Origin: Girardinichthys multiradiatus
Lineage: Eukaryota; Chordata; Actinopteri; Cyprinodontiformes; Goodeidae
Assembly (NCBI RefSeq): GCF_021462225.1
Contig: NC_061817.1
Coordinates: forward strand, 2,410,095 to 2,474,094
Direction of reading: 5' to 3'
DNA: 64,000 bases
This document shows, in pieces, positions 40,090 to 55,000 of this stretch; the first letter of the stretch is position 1, and each line of letters opens with the position of its first letter. Made by a program: the position numbers and the translations under genes. The notes under the pieces were generated by a model. It was not told the origin of the DNA, searched no databases, and worked only from the letters and a program-made list of their open reading frames with translations.

Positions 40090-43000
40090 TCACAGGGAAC
40101 AAAAGTATTTATGTACAGGAAAAGCTACAAGTCCAGCCAGAGCTATTCCCAGACTGTCTCCCACACTGGCAGTTCCCATGGCAAACTCTCTGTATCTGCT
40201 TTCAGTCTGTAGGAGAAAAGACATCCATCAGGAAACACTTCAGAGGTGTGTGTATAAACAGATGCAGACACATGTTTGGCAACCCTGGTAAGGATGTGAA
40301 CAAAAAGGTATTGTCTTCATATAAATGCATCTTTTAATGCTGAAGAATAAATTCAAACTGAGAATTTTAGAAAAAAAACTCTCTTTGACCGTTCTTTTTT
40401 ACACAATCTCTCTAGATGAGTCCTGGGTCCTGTCTGATGCTCCCTTCTCTTCGGCTCAGCCTACAGGTTCTCTACAGAATTTAGTTCTGCAACTGAGATG
40501 ATTATGGAAGAAGGTTGACTTTGTGTCTGGTAAACCATTTTATTTTGTGTATTTATTTGGGAATAATGTTTAACTTATTATTTTGCTGTACAATGCAAAG
40601 ATGATCTTGTTTCCATTTAATCTTTCTAAAATCTCCTGATATTTGTGAGAGTTCAACATACCATGCTATCTAACAAGGTTTCCAATGACTTTGGCAGAGA
40701 AATAGGACCACAGCATCACAGATCCTCTTCCATACTCACCAATGGGTATGAGAAACTGTTTAATACAAACTCAAGCCCAATCTTAGTCTCATACGGCCAC
40801 TCATTTGCCACTTTTTGCAATAATTACCAAGAGTGCCAACAAATGTGTCCACATCTGTATATATAAATACATTTTTATGGCAAAAATAGATTCAAAACAG
40901 TAAAAATGTCCATACTTTCTGTTTCATCCTCTATTTTCCGTACTCTTAAATAAGAAACGTGCTGGCAGACAGGTGATGTTACCTCCTTGCTGATGAAGTA
41001 GAAGGTGTTTACATAGGCTGCTCCACCAAGCAGACCCTCATAGAGAATTATAACCAAGACAATCCAGGCGCTGGGCAGGAACTGGAAGCGCACAGCAAAC
41101 AGGAGGAAGACTGCGTTCACCACCTGTGGCAGATAGAGAGCAGCAGAGGGGCTAAACATTTAAATGGAGTCTTTGCAAAACACAAAGTGAAACTGCAGAA
41201 CTGTAAGCACCTGTATTGGGCCAACATATTTAAAATAAGTTCTTTCAGAGTGTTGCTCATTAACACAAAGTCACAGATACTGCCATGAAACCAGAAAGAG
41301 TTAAACCTCTCTGACTACTGATAAGTTCTCACGTAATAAGTATGTAAAACTGGGTTCTGTACAGTAACTGAACTGTAAATGAACCTTTTCTCAGAGTAAA
41401 AAGAAAATAAATGGAAAACCAGCCACCTCCACTCCTCATCTTCAACATCCAATCACGCTGCATTCACTGAACCCCTGAAAATGGTGCTCCGCCTCTTTTG
41501 GTTTGTTTGTGTTTTAGAAACAAGTCCTAATCTTTAGTTCTAGCATCTTTTGAAAAAAACAGCTAACACAACTCTTTTTGTACCACACTTTATATTCCAG
41601 CCAAGACACTCAGCTCTTACGGTTTTTCCACAGCATAACTTGGCATTTCTGATTTCTGGTTTTTATTATATATAAAAGAAAGCAATTTGTTCTAACTAAA
41701 CACGTAACACCAACAGTTGAGAGTTTCAGTCCTATAACAGAGGAACTGCACAAAGGCACAGTCAAGTGTTTATGAGCCTACAGCAATAAAGGTCCAACAT
41801 CATTTAACATTCTTTGCTAAAATCATCATTAACAAAACAGTTATTATCAGATGCAGTCTTAAAATCCCAGGCCTGCCTGTATGATGAGGTATTTCTGATC
41901 TTCTGCTGTTTGGTCGGCCTCAAACATCACTTCGGCTCTGACTGTCCGAAGGAGCTCACTATATTGTCCTAAACCAAGCTAACTCCTGGGTTCCTTTTCT
42001 CCACCCACACAAATCAGACTTGTTCATAACTTTTCATATCTTCCCATAATCTACTATAGCAACAAGTGAACATGCGAACTGACATCTGAAGAGCGCATTT
42101 GGAATGTTATTCAGGATTGCATTATGTGACCTCAGGGTAAACCTCTGGGTAAGACTGGGAACTTTTCTTCAGTGTTTTCCATTTATAGCGTGATTGGATC
42201 CAAGTTGTTCGAACTTCGGCTAAACATAATAGGGAACCAGCTAATGTTTTTAAATAAAAATTGCAGGGTTTTTTTGATGGAATAACTGCTTTCAATTATA
42301 GACAAGAATGATACCAAAAGTACCAGAAATATTTTTTTTAGATCTATTTTTCTATTTATTAGCTTGGAAACAATGGACTTTTTAATTTAATTTTCCACAA
42401 ATATCAACATTTTGTAGAAGGAAATGTATCCACCCTCTTTTGCAAAATGGTTGTTTATTGTCATTGTAAAACCTAAAAACAGAAATAAAATTGAAAGGGT
42501 TCTTTAAAAATTACAACAAATTTCCTATAATAGAAATTAGAAGTTGTCTTTTACCCCAAAGGTCATGTGACATTTTTGACTTGAAATTAGTTTTATTTAG
42601 ATGGACTGAGGACAGAAATGGCTGTTTGGAATGTAAAGGTTGCAGACACCAGCCAGGTCAGAGGTTTTACTTGTCTTATTCTACAACCAGCTAGACACGA
42701 CATAATGGTTCTATTTTACCTGTCCTGCTGTAAGAAACGCCAAAACTGTCAAATTTAGAAGTGTGCCCTGGTAATTAGTGTGTTGTTCATTTTCTTACTT
42801 TAATTTCCATTGAAACTTAATTATAACAAGAAGAAAACTATGTTTCTCTAATAAAGAAAGGTTTGCTACAGTCAACAGTAAATCAAGATGCATCAAATCC
42901 TCACAATTTTGATCTGAGTTGAATAACTTATAAACAAGTTATCAACAAATTTGTAGGAAAAGATTCTGCCTGGTGTCATTTTTCAGCAACTACACCTTCT

Positions 43001-46000
43001 GAGCCGGTCTGCTGCTACAAGGCTCTCGCACTTTGAGTATTTAGAAAGTATATTTGTAACTCCTTTCAGCAGACTATGTTACCATATGAAGCTTTGCTGT
43101 ATTTGATAAACCTTAAACCAACTACAAGCACAGTTATGGGTAGCAGTAGTCATGTACAGCTTATGCACTTCCAAATATGTATTTGATCCATTTCTCACCT
43201 GCAGCAAGGAGAAAATCCACACTCTCCTGAACTTTATGCAATACAGAGAGGATCGGGACACCAGCACACCAACCTGGTATAGGGTCTGGTACCTAAGCAC
43301 AAAGACAAATGATGAACAAGCAAAACCTTTAATCTGAATGAAATAGGGCCTTAAAATAAAACAAAATAAATGCTTTTACTAACCAGCGATACTGTGCTGC
43401 ATGCGATAGGAAAAAGTTGTGAAAAAACAGGAGTTCCATCTAACAAATACAATAAAATTCAAAATTATTTTTGTATGAATATTAATGTTTGTAGTAATTT
43501 TTTTGTTTAAACTTCTCCTTTTTTCTTTATGATGGTTGCATCTGATCATCTCTAACGTCTTACACAAACCTACAGCATGCAATGAGATAGGTGTAAGGCC
43601 AGAGATCACTAAAGAGCTTACCAAGCCTTGGTTGATGAAGTACTCAGCAAAGTAGACCAGTCCCAGTGGAGCAACAAACCGTACCAAACCCTGCTCACAG
43701 GAATGATATGGAATGATTATATAAGCTGACAATGAATAAAACCTTGCAGTCATGTGAGACATGCACTTACTTTGATGACATAGTACTTCTCCTTTAGGGT
43801 AACAGATCCCCTGGTTCTGTCCTCTGTTACATTCAATGGGAAGATAATACAGCATGTGTAGCTATTCAGTAACAAAGCACAGCAAATGTAAACTGCATCT
43901 ATATTCATTGTGTGTCAAAGTGTGGAGGATGTGTGTCAGTTAATAACACGGTGCAGTAATTTTTCCTTCTTTTTGAAGTTGAGTTTAGCTTCAGTTTTAA
44001 GTGTTTAGGGAAGTCTGACAGGGAGGCTGTCAGACCTGATGGGAAGCCGGATGGAGCTAAGTTCAGGACTTTAAGGTGTCCAAGTTTGGTTGGGTGGGTG
44101 GGTGAAGAGTTCATTCAGATGAAAGATTCTCCTGTAGGACAGTCATACATTTCCATTCAGATGTTCCTGACTGCTACCTACCCTCCTTAGTCCTAACAGA
44201 TAGACTTTCAGACACATCTTCCAGATTTTTGTAATTGCTCTTTGTAGAATCAAGACAAGATAGTTTGCTAGATAGATTTCCCAGAATTGAATTTATATGA
44301 GACCTAGTATCTACCAGATCATTTAAAGTCCTGAGGAGGCTTAGTTTCTAGTGTAACTATGGTTAAATGACTCTTACCCATACATTACTTTAGTAAACCC
44401 TCGCCAGAAGCTCCATCAACCTGTCACAGTTATTGGTATCCTGCTTATGTTGTACAGAGGACTCAAACTGGTTTTCAAACAGAAAATATTTTTTTAAAGC
44501 CAATCAAACATTCTTATCACTTCCTCTGAAACATTAAAGATAGATTAGTTCACACCAACTACATTCTATGATAAAACGCACATCTGAGGAAGTAGAAATG
44601 CTGATTTAGACATTAGTAACTGTTATCGGTCTCTAGTCAAACTAAAGATCAGCAGTTTTTCCTCCAAACATACATTTCAGTAATATCAGATAACACCAAT
44701 GGAAAACGTATCTGTCCTCTAATATATGATATTGCCTAACTCAAAGTGATGTCAAATTCTGATCGAGCAACTACAAAATCAAGTATGTCTTGAAATTCTG
44801 TTTTTGGTATTAAGCAGGCTGTTGTGAATTTATGACATTTACCTGAAGCTGAAGTCTCCTGTTCCTCATCTTCTGATTCATCCATCAGCTGCTGTTGTTC
44901 CTCAGAATCCACAGCTGCATACTCCAACTCTGACCTCCTCCACTGAGGTAAAGAAGGTACAGGAGCCAGCACACCAAAATAGCTGATGATGGAGTCAGAA
45001 CAGAAACAAGAGACACACATGAACCTAACGATTCTATTGGATGTCAATTCTTCTTAGCAGTGTATGTTCCCACTTCAAATGAGTTTTAAGGGTGCAACAT
45101 CTTTCAGCCTACTGTCCCACAATAAAGCCCATATGCGGCTCCACCAGAGTTACCATGGGCCTCTTGGCTTCTTCTCTGGTTAATGCGCTCCTAGACTGAC
45201 CTGTCAGTTCATGTGTGAGATATTCAAAGCTTGGGATACTGTTTTAGAACCTAACCATGATTTAAACTTCTACATTTTAATGGCTGATCTATTTTAGCTG
45301 CAGCAGGTGAATCTCTTGTTCCAGCTGTTGAGATTGAGCACAGAGTGTGGTTGGAGTCTATTGGCTACAGTGAGATTTGAAAGTTTAGGGAGTAAGATAG
45401 CTGCTGGGAATAGCCTTATGATAAAAACAGCTAAAATATGCCAACAGTAAATCATAAAACACAATTATTTCTGTTCCATGAAGACAAGTAGGAAACTCCT
45501 AAATTAATTGTTAGGATTAGTCTTATAAAAGATTTTGAAGATATGCTTTTTAAAAGGGGAATATTACTCAAATTCTGTAAGATATTTCTGACATAATCTT
45601 TGTGTTCTAAAAATGACCCTTAAAATAATTATTCAATATTTTATTTTACCTGAAATCAAATCAAAGCTCTTTAATCTAAAAAGGGTTTGTACTCTCTTTA
45701 CAATAATTTCATTAATTATTATTTGATCTAGAGCTGCACAATATAACGCAAGCATATCGTCATCGCACTATCAGTGTTTACAATATTCATATCGCAAAGG
45801 ACTGTTTAGACTGCAGTAGCCGTTTGCTAATACACTAGTACCTTTAACTTAATATTTTGTTGCAGAACCTTTTGAGGCAATCATTGCAATCAAACAATTT
45901 CTGTAACTGTCAATGAGACCTGTGCACCTATTTTAGCCCACAACTCATGAGCAAACTGCTCCAATTGTCTCAGCTTTGTAGGGTGCCTTCTCCAGACCGC

Positions 46001-49000
46001 ATGTTTCAGCTCACAGGAGAGATGCTGCTGTCTGGAATTGTAGAGCTCCTACGTTTACCTGAAGAAGTTAAAATTTGGGGCTTTATCAGAAGGTTTTTGT
46101 CTCAGCCATGGAAATAAGGAGGACAAGAACTTTAAAGAGCAAAACCGCAGACTTCTAACCCCGGTGAAGTTAGTTTTAGGTTGGATATTGGATATTCATG
46201 CACGATGGATTCAGCGGGATCTTTCTCCCGTTTGATCTGCAGGCAGTCTGATTACAGGCAGCTGCTCTCTGCCTGCTCCCTCCTCCTGCAGACGCTAGTT
46301 TGCTTAGGGGCCATCAGTACATGTCCGAACCAAACATGCTGTTTGGTGGTGGAATTGATTGGTGTTTTTTCGGGGAAATGTTTGTGTGTCTGAACAGCTC
46401 ATTTTATGTGTTCAGCTGATTTAGGATTTTATTAAATACGGCACCACCTACCTGTGTGTAATTCAAAAAGCTGATGAATCGATTTTCGTGTCTTTCAGCC
46501 TTCAGGCATGGTTTATGATTTGTAAATAAGATTATGTTTCAGCATAACCCACTTTGGCTTTTGTAGTCCTGAGGGTTAGGGTTAGAGTCAAGTTATTATT
46601 GTAGTCGTTCATGAGTTTTATTGTATTATTATTTTATTTATGGTATGGTCCTTTTTGATAAAGCTTATAGTTATGTCGACTTGGGTTATTCTGAGCTATC
46701 TCTGTATAGGCTTAGACTGCTGGAGGACATAATGACCACTTTCACTCTCTCTGCTACATTCTCATACTACTCTCCGATTTTGCGTTATTTGCTGTTATTA
46801 AATATTTTAACTATGTTCTCTCTCTGTTTTTTCTCTTTCTAGAAGCTACATCTGGCCTGACTCTGAGTTTAACTGTGGCACCTTCCTGGAGGGGACATCT
46901 CCCAAGCCTCTGCTGCCAACAACTTAATGGTCACCTTGTACAGATGATACACTTGGCCCTGTCTTTTAGTATTGAACCCCATCTCTTCTAGACTTAGCTA
47001 CTGGCTGAGCTTCCACTGTGACTAACTGCATGTGCTCTCTTTCATACTCTAGACTTGAAAACTGGCTCAGAGTTAATCTGCTTAGCTGCCTTTCTTTCCC
47101 AGATTAAGCCATTAAAGGAGCTATATAACCATTAATATTTTACTTTTATTTCCTATAGAAAGTACCCCTGGATCAGTGCTTTTGTGTTCTTTTTGTGTCT
47201 CTGCTCTGTTCTCTCAAACCCCCAGTCGGTTGTGGCAGATGGCTGCTTACGTTGAGCCTGATTCTGCTGGAGGTTTCTTCCTGTTAAAAAGGAGTTTTCC
47301 TCTCCACTGTCACTATATGCATGCTCAGTATGAGGGATTGCTGCAAAGTCAATGCAAGTGACTGTCCACTGTCTCTACATGCTCATCCAGGAGAAGTGAA
47401 TGCTGCAAGTCACTGACTCGATGCAATCTGCTGGGTCTCCTTTGATAAAATACCCGTTCTTGGCTCTACTCAGAGCCACTCCCAGATGGCTGAGCTCCTC
47501 ACCCTATCTCTAAGGGAGTGCCCCGCCACCCGTCCACCAACGGGTTTGGGGATTGCCGCCACGACAGGCACCGCAGACCTTACAGCCACAGCTACGGGCT
47601 TCCCCCCCAGCGAGATGACATTCCACGTTCATAGAGCCAGCCTTAGCATCCGGAGATCAGGACATTGCACCGGTCCCTCATGGTTCCCCCTGCAGGTGGT
47701 GGGCCCACTGGGGGTTGGCCTCGCATCTCTCGTTCGGGCTTGGCCCGGCTGGGTCCAGCAAGGAGCAATCTGGCCACCAGGTGCTCTCTGACAAGTCTCG
47801 TCACCAGGCCTGGCTCCAGGGTGGGACCCTGGCTCCGGACTGGGCGGCGTCACGTGCCTCGATTTATTGGTCCTCATGAAGGTGTCTTGAACTGCTCTTT
47901 GTCTGACCCGTCACCCAGAGCCTGTTTGCCATGGGAGACCCTACCAAGGGCATTTAAGCCCCAGCCAACATAGCCTCTAGGATCATTCGAGCACTCAAAC
48001 CCCTCCACCACGTTAAGGTGGCGGTTCAAGGAAGGGAGATGGAAAAAGATAGAAACCTTTTAACCAATTTGAAAAATAAACTAAATCTGACTGCACTGAC
48101 TGATAGGATTAGAATTAATTGGAATGTACGTACCCGACTTGAAATCTGTATGATCGGATTGAATTGACTTTGTAAAGTGCCTTGAGATGACATGTGTTGT
48201 GAATTGGTGCTATATAAATAAAACTGAATTAAATTGAATTGAATCAATTTTACCTCAGCAAAAACCCTCTCATTTCTCCTGTTCCCATAGCCAGTCAGTG
48301 AACAGCAGTCTGTTCATGTCACACATGGTCCCTTCTCAGCCCCGTACCTGCTGAAGAGCAGGGACGATAAAAGTAGGTACTGGAACATAGAAAACAGTAA
48401 TGGAAATGCTCGCAAAGCGGGCTGAGCGGAGTGGAGCAGGGCTAAATAAAGCCGGTAGACAAGGGGCACGTTTCCTTTTTTTTTTTGTCTTGTGTCCTGT
48501 CTGGCAGAGAATTGGCAGAGTCAGAATTGTTGTCTGAGTGCCAAGAAGAAGCCCAACAGCTTTACTTTCACAAGTGGAGCATTACAGCTAACGCTTTAAT
48601 GTTCTGCTTGATATTTATGGAAGAACAAAAACTTTATTCGAAACAGCTTTGGGATTATATTAATTGTTATGGACACAGAGACAGAAACAAAAAGCAACAA
48701 AGAGAGAGAGGTGGGGCAAAAATGAAAAAGGGAAAGAAGGATGAATGAATGGAGAGAAAGAAGGATGAGATCACGAGATAGCACCCTAGAAGATTGCTTC
48801 TACACCGAAGAAACATGTATAATAACAAGATTGTTACCAAAATGGGCACTGTACTAATGAATGCAAGGTGTATTTAGTGGTAACTGCGGCTCAATATAGA
48901 ACATCTATGTATCTGTGGATTTAAGTGTAAGCGTGCTTGTGTATACAAGGTTTCTCCATAAAAATATGCAATAGCGAGTGTGAGGAGCCACATACCTGCC

Positions 49001-52000
49001 CCCTGAACCCGAGACAGGCACAGAGGAGATCCGAGCCACACACACCCAAAGGCCCCCCAGAGCACAGGAACCCCAGGAGAACCGCTGCCGGGACAACCGC
49101 AACCCCCGAGAGAAGAGCAGAGTAGAGTCCCAGGGGAATCACCCAGCAGCCACAGTGCGGACGCCCCAGGAAGCTGCAGCGATGAGCCCACAGGCCCCGG
49201 CAGCAGCCATCTACACCAGAGCAGATCCAGCTATGGACCCAGAGACCCAAGACCCCGGGACACATCACTCCCCAAGAAGAGGAACGACAGAGCCCAGGGA
49301 CCCAGACCCCCGGCAAACAATCACCAGGAGTGAGCCGGCACACACCAAAGCACCCAGCCGCAGACACCAAGAACCACAAGCACACCAGCAGGCAGAGACA
49401 CCGGCCACCCACAGGTAGTGTTGCAGGGAGGAAATAGTTACCGTATTTTCCGCACTATTTTAGAACTTTTTTCATATATAGGGCGCACCGGATTATAAGG
49501 CGCATAGAATAGAAGCTACTGCAGTCAAACGTTTGACTGGGGTTGCGTTATGCATCCACTAGATGGAGCTGTGCTAAAAATGTCAACAAAACAGTCAGAT
49601 AAGTCAGTCAGTCAAACTTTATTAATACACTACAAACCAGCGTTCTGATAACTCCATTCACTCTCATGGTAAGGTCTCCTCTACATAGAATTCTATTGAA
49701 TAGAGCCAACCGCATGTTAGGAATGCATTGGAGTCTATGAAGTTGAAGTTGAAATCAAACGTTAGTTAAAACGTGAAAGGGAACTTTTCCCTGATTCAGT
49801 AAACACGTAAAAGAAACAGTTTGATGCACTAAATCAAACGTTAGTACTGTTAACCTTTCCTGTTTCTGTCCCCTGACCGTAGTCTGATGACACAGGGGAG
49901 ACGCTTTCTCCAGGGCCGAAGTTACTAGTTTCCTCGGGGTTAACTCCCTCACTCATACGTTGCTGAGTTGAGCATGAAGAAACAGCATCAAAACACTGAG
50001 TTGTTGACGAGATTCGGGGTTCTTTTTAATGACTTTGCAGCACGTAAAAACACAGGGCTTACAGGCTCATACACCGCTGCTCCGGTCGTCGTCTCTACCC
50101 ACCCCACACACACAATAATACCGACGTCACTCCTTCACTCTTGATTCTCAGCTACGGCAGCACACAGCGCCACCTCTGTCCGGAGGAGTAATGTCAACAT
50201 CTTCCATACACACACGAAACATACACCCCACACACTGAGCTTCTAATCACATATAGTTCAGGCAATTCCTGCAACAGTACATTCAAACGTTATACACACA
50301 CAAGTGGTGTTGGACTAGGACTAAGCACAGTACAGGTGTTTACCGCTATTCCTTCGGCGACACCCCTGACTACGGTAGCCGTAATGCTGCAAGCGGTGCG
50401 GCTTTGTAGTTTACCAGTCGTACTGAAACATTTTGACAGAGCACCGTGTACAACCAGTATGGATCAACCAATTAACCAATTGATCCATATATAAGGCGCT
50501 CCGGATTACAAGGCACACTGTCATTTTTTGAAAACATTTAAGGTTTTTAAGTGCGCCTTATAGTGCGGAAAATACGGTAAACTGATCCAGAAGGGGGACT
50601 AGCCCAAGACCCAACATGACACAAAAACAGGTACACACATTCACAATCACACATTCCTACCCTCACACACCCAACGTAAAAACACACAACAATGGACGAC
50701 GTACATTCACTCACACTCCCCATACATACTTTATACTCCCAGGTCCAGGTGCCGATACCCCAGAGGAGCAAACAGCCCCCAGACTCAGGAGGCAGTCCCC
50801 TTCCTTCCGGGGCAGAGACAGGCAGACCGCCCTAGCACCAGCCCAGACTAGTGCCGGCACCGCCCGAACGCGAGCAACCCCGGTCCAGATCCCGACCCCC
50901 CACCTTGACCCTGGTCCCTAATGACCCCCGTCCCCATCCGGAGTGGGGGCCATGTACAAAGGAGGGGTCTACCTGGTCCAAACGAGCCCGCCAACCAGAG
51001 CCATCCCAGGATGAAACAGTCCCAACCCCCCAATGAATTCCTTTCTCAATGCCGGCACAAGACATGCTCCACTGCTTGACCCACCCAAAGGAAGCATCGG
51101 AGGAAGCCCACCACAGCACGCCAAAGACCGGGCATACCGGCAACCCCACACACCTAAGCCCTGGAAGATAGAGCTAATGTGCCTTGCTGAAGACAGATGA
51201 CACAGTTTTTCCCTTGGTTGTCTCCCATGAAGTCCACTTTAGCTCATGCAACGACGGATGGTGGGATCCGACACTGATGTAACCTTGATTTTTGAGATCG
51301 CCTTTAATTTCTTTGGAGGTTCTTGGCTCTTTGGTTACCATTCATATTACATTTCTCTTCAATTAGTCATAATTCTTCCTCCTGCGGCCACGGCCAGGGA
51401 GATTGTGAACCTTAAACCTTTTATTAATATGTTCAACTGTAGTCACAGGAACATCATGCTGCTGGGAGATGGTCTTCTTGCCTTTACCTTTAACATGCTA
51501 GTCTATAATTTTCTTTCTAATCTCCTGAGACAACTCTCTCCTTCGCTTCCTCTGGTCCATGTTCAGTGTGGTACACACCATGTCACCAAACATCACAGTG
51601 ACCACTTGTCACCCTTTAAAATAGGCAGACTGACTGATTACGAGTTTGAAGACACCTGTAATGCTAATTAGAGGACACCTTAGTTTAACATGTCCCTTTG
51701 GTCAAAATCTTTTCTAGGGTACCATCATTTTTCTCCAGGCCTGTTTCATGAGTTTGTTTTTTAAAATGATTCTGTTGAACCACAATTAAAAACCAATGTT
51801 TGATTTTCATTGGTTGATTTTCAGAACATTTTTATTTACTATTACTTTTGTTAGATTTAAAGTTATTTCAGTGACCATTTTTTGGTCATTAACAAAGTGG
51901 TACCAACAATTTTGTCCAAATGCGTATATTCCAAGTGTTTTTCATGCTAATGTAATATATAGAATCAGAATCACCTTTATTTAGCCAGTAGGACAGAATC

Positions 52001-55000
52001 CAATGGCAGCTAATGCTTACACTGAACATTAATGACACGATCCAAAATGCTAAAGGTCACAGAGCAATGGAAGCACAGATGGCAAATATATCACAACAGA
52101 TATCATCATCGCAATATTTACCATTATTATCACCATTGCAAGACTTTCTAATTCATTAATCCCTAATTAGACATAAACTATCTGTACATCTAGATAATGC
52201 TGATAATTAAAGTCAATAAGCTCGGATGAAGGTTTGTTAGGGACTACAGAGAGCAGAATGTTGGTGTTTTAGACATAAAACCAGATAACATCCGAAACTG
52301 TTTTCTATGACATCTCCACAGAATAATGCTCTGATGTCACTTCAATATTCTGTTTTTTTACATAAGAAAAACTTAAAAAATTTTTTAAAAATTGTCTCAA
52401 GTGGCTTGTGAACATGATCTGAAGGAGACATCTTAATTATATCATGAATGGCTGAATGACTGCTTTCCTGAATTTAAAAAGGGACAGACCATGAACACAT
52501 TTTAAACACTTCTTTGAATGAAACTATGACAGAAGTAACAGATTTTTTAATCACAGCATTTCAACACTTACCTAACCAGCATTGCAAACGGGACAACCAG
52601 CATGATACATAGTGTGATCTGGGGTGACAGACCCACTTGGATGAGGCCTGAGTAGAGAAAGGAGCCAGCAACACCAGCGCCACCAGTCCCAGACCCCCAG
52701 CCTTCCAAAACATTCCTGAGGAAGAAGGTAGAGCACTGTTACTAACCCCAATGTAAGGGTCTACACTTAATATTATACAATGGATTTAAAAAAAGCTATA
52801 TATATTGCAAAGGTATTCACACCCGTTAATCTTTTTCGCCTTACAACCAAAAACTTCAATATATTTTCTTGGAAATTTATGTGACAGAACTACACAAAGG
52901 AGCTCATAACTGTGAAGCAGAATAAGAATAATAATTTGTATTATGTTTTTTATTATTATTACTTTAATTTACAGCCTCCCTTGGTTAATACTGTCCACCC
53001 ACCTCTCAGTGTAATTGCAGCTGCAGGTCTTTGGGGATATGCCCCAAGAGCTGCACAAAACATGCAATATGCATTAATGTTTGGGAATACTGTGATAACA
53101 ATATAACTTGTGATAAATAAATACTTAACTCAAGAATATTACTGTCTCTGCTTTGGGTTCTTTGCAAGCATACATTACATATCGTACCACCATGTAACCT
53201 TGTAAACCTTTTTTATCCTGTATAAAAACAACAAGCATAATATTTCTAGTACAGAGAGCATGACTGCATGGTATTTTAATTCGTAGGTAGTATTTATTTC
53301 AGTATACTGATACTGCATAAAGTGATACTGCGCTAGCAATAGTTTTGCCACATAATGTGTAGCCCTATATGCTCCTACAAGCTTTGTGCAACAAACATTG
53401 TTGCCCCTTCTTATGTTAAAATAGTTTAAGCTCAGTTAGATTGGGTTGAGTGTCCGTTAACATCAGTTATTCTATAGCCACAGACTCAACTGGATGTACG
53501 TCTCAGCTAATCAGAGCACCTTAACCATAAACATAGCATTGTAAACCATGCTTTATGCAGCTCTGTGCAAGGGCTGCACAACATATTGCAAATTTAGTTA
53601 TTGTAATATCACTATATGCAATATAAATATTGCTAAAAACTGCAATAAATACTAGTTAATTAAACAACCACCTTGTACTCTCCATGCCAATAATGTATTT
53701 GGTGCTGCTTGAGAGAAGCAGGGGAAACTGTTTTAGGGGGGCCTTAAGGTATTCTAGTAAAGTCATTAAGAAACTAAAACTAAGTTGTTTCTCTGCCAAA
53801 ACAAACTGAAGGAGGAAGTTACAATTTTTAACAAAACCACGTGGATTACATGGAAATCCTGAATATGTTTTTTTCAGTTGCTAGGTAGATCAATCACTAT
53901 AGAAAGAGATTAATGTTTAGTTCAGATATGAGTTACATCATTATCATGACATTCACCAGCATTATCGCATGTTTTCCTGCAGCCTGTAGTGCAACCCCAC
54001 TCTTGGTTATGTGTTAGACACAGATCAAAGTGTACCTTAAAAAATAAAAAGAAATAAATAATATTTTTACCTGTCGAAGAAGACACTAAGAGACAGGAAA
54101 GATAGTTCTCCCAGTCCAGAGCTTATACTGGCAAAGATCACTCCTATAACAACACAGAGAGCCTGGTATGAATGGAGGAACTTTCTACTACATGTCATCA
54201 TACAAATACAGGTCCTTCTCAAAATATTAGCATATTGTGATAAAGTTCATTATTTTCCATAATGTAATGATGAAAATTTAACATTCATATATTTTAGATT
54301 CATTGCACACTAACTGAAATATTTCAGGTCTTTTATTGTCTTAATACGGATGATTTTGGCATACAGCTCATGAAAACCCAAAATTCCTATCTCACAAAAT
54401 TAGCATATTTCATCCGACCAATAAAATAAAAGTGTTTTTAATACAAAAAACGTCAACCTTCAAATAATCATGTACAGTTATGCACTCAATACTTGGTCAG
54501 GAATCCTTTTGCAGAAATGACTGCTTCAATGCGGCGTGGCATGGAGGCAATCAGCCTGTGGCACTGTTGAGGTCTTATGGAGGCCCAGGATGCTTCGATA
54601 GCGGCCTTTAGCTCATCCAGAGTGTTGGGTCTTGAGTCTCTCAACGTTCTCTTCACAATATCCCACAGATTCTCTATGGGGTTCAGGTCAGGAGAGTTGG
54701 CAGGCCAATTGAGCACAGTGATACCATGGTCAGTAAACCATTTACCAGTGGTTTTGGCACTGTGAGCAGGTGCCAGGTCGTGCTGAAAAATGAAATCTTC
54801 ATCTCCATAAAGCTTTTCAGCAGATGGAAGCATGAAGTGCTCCAAAATCTCCTGATAGCTAGCTGCATTGACCCTGCCCTTGATAAAACACAGTGGACCA
54901 ACACCAGCAGCTGACACGGCACCCCAGACCATCACTGACTGTGGGTACTTGACACTGGACTTCTGGCATTTTGGCATTTCCTTCTCCCCAGTCTTCCTCC

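Noticed and set aside
44736..45047. A 103-codon ORF as a separate small acidic protein
   Set aside because: Its core is the cln3 exon 44843-44982 with intron on both sides.
48921..49412. A 163-codon frame on - with hydrophobic character
   Set aside because: GC-biased repeat R2; not conserved in R1 and no known domain.
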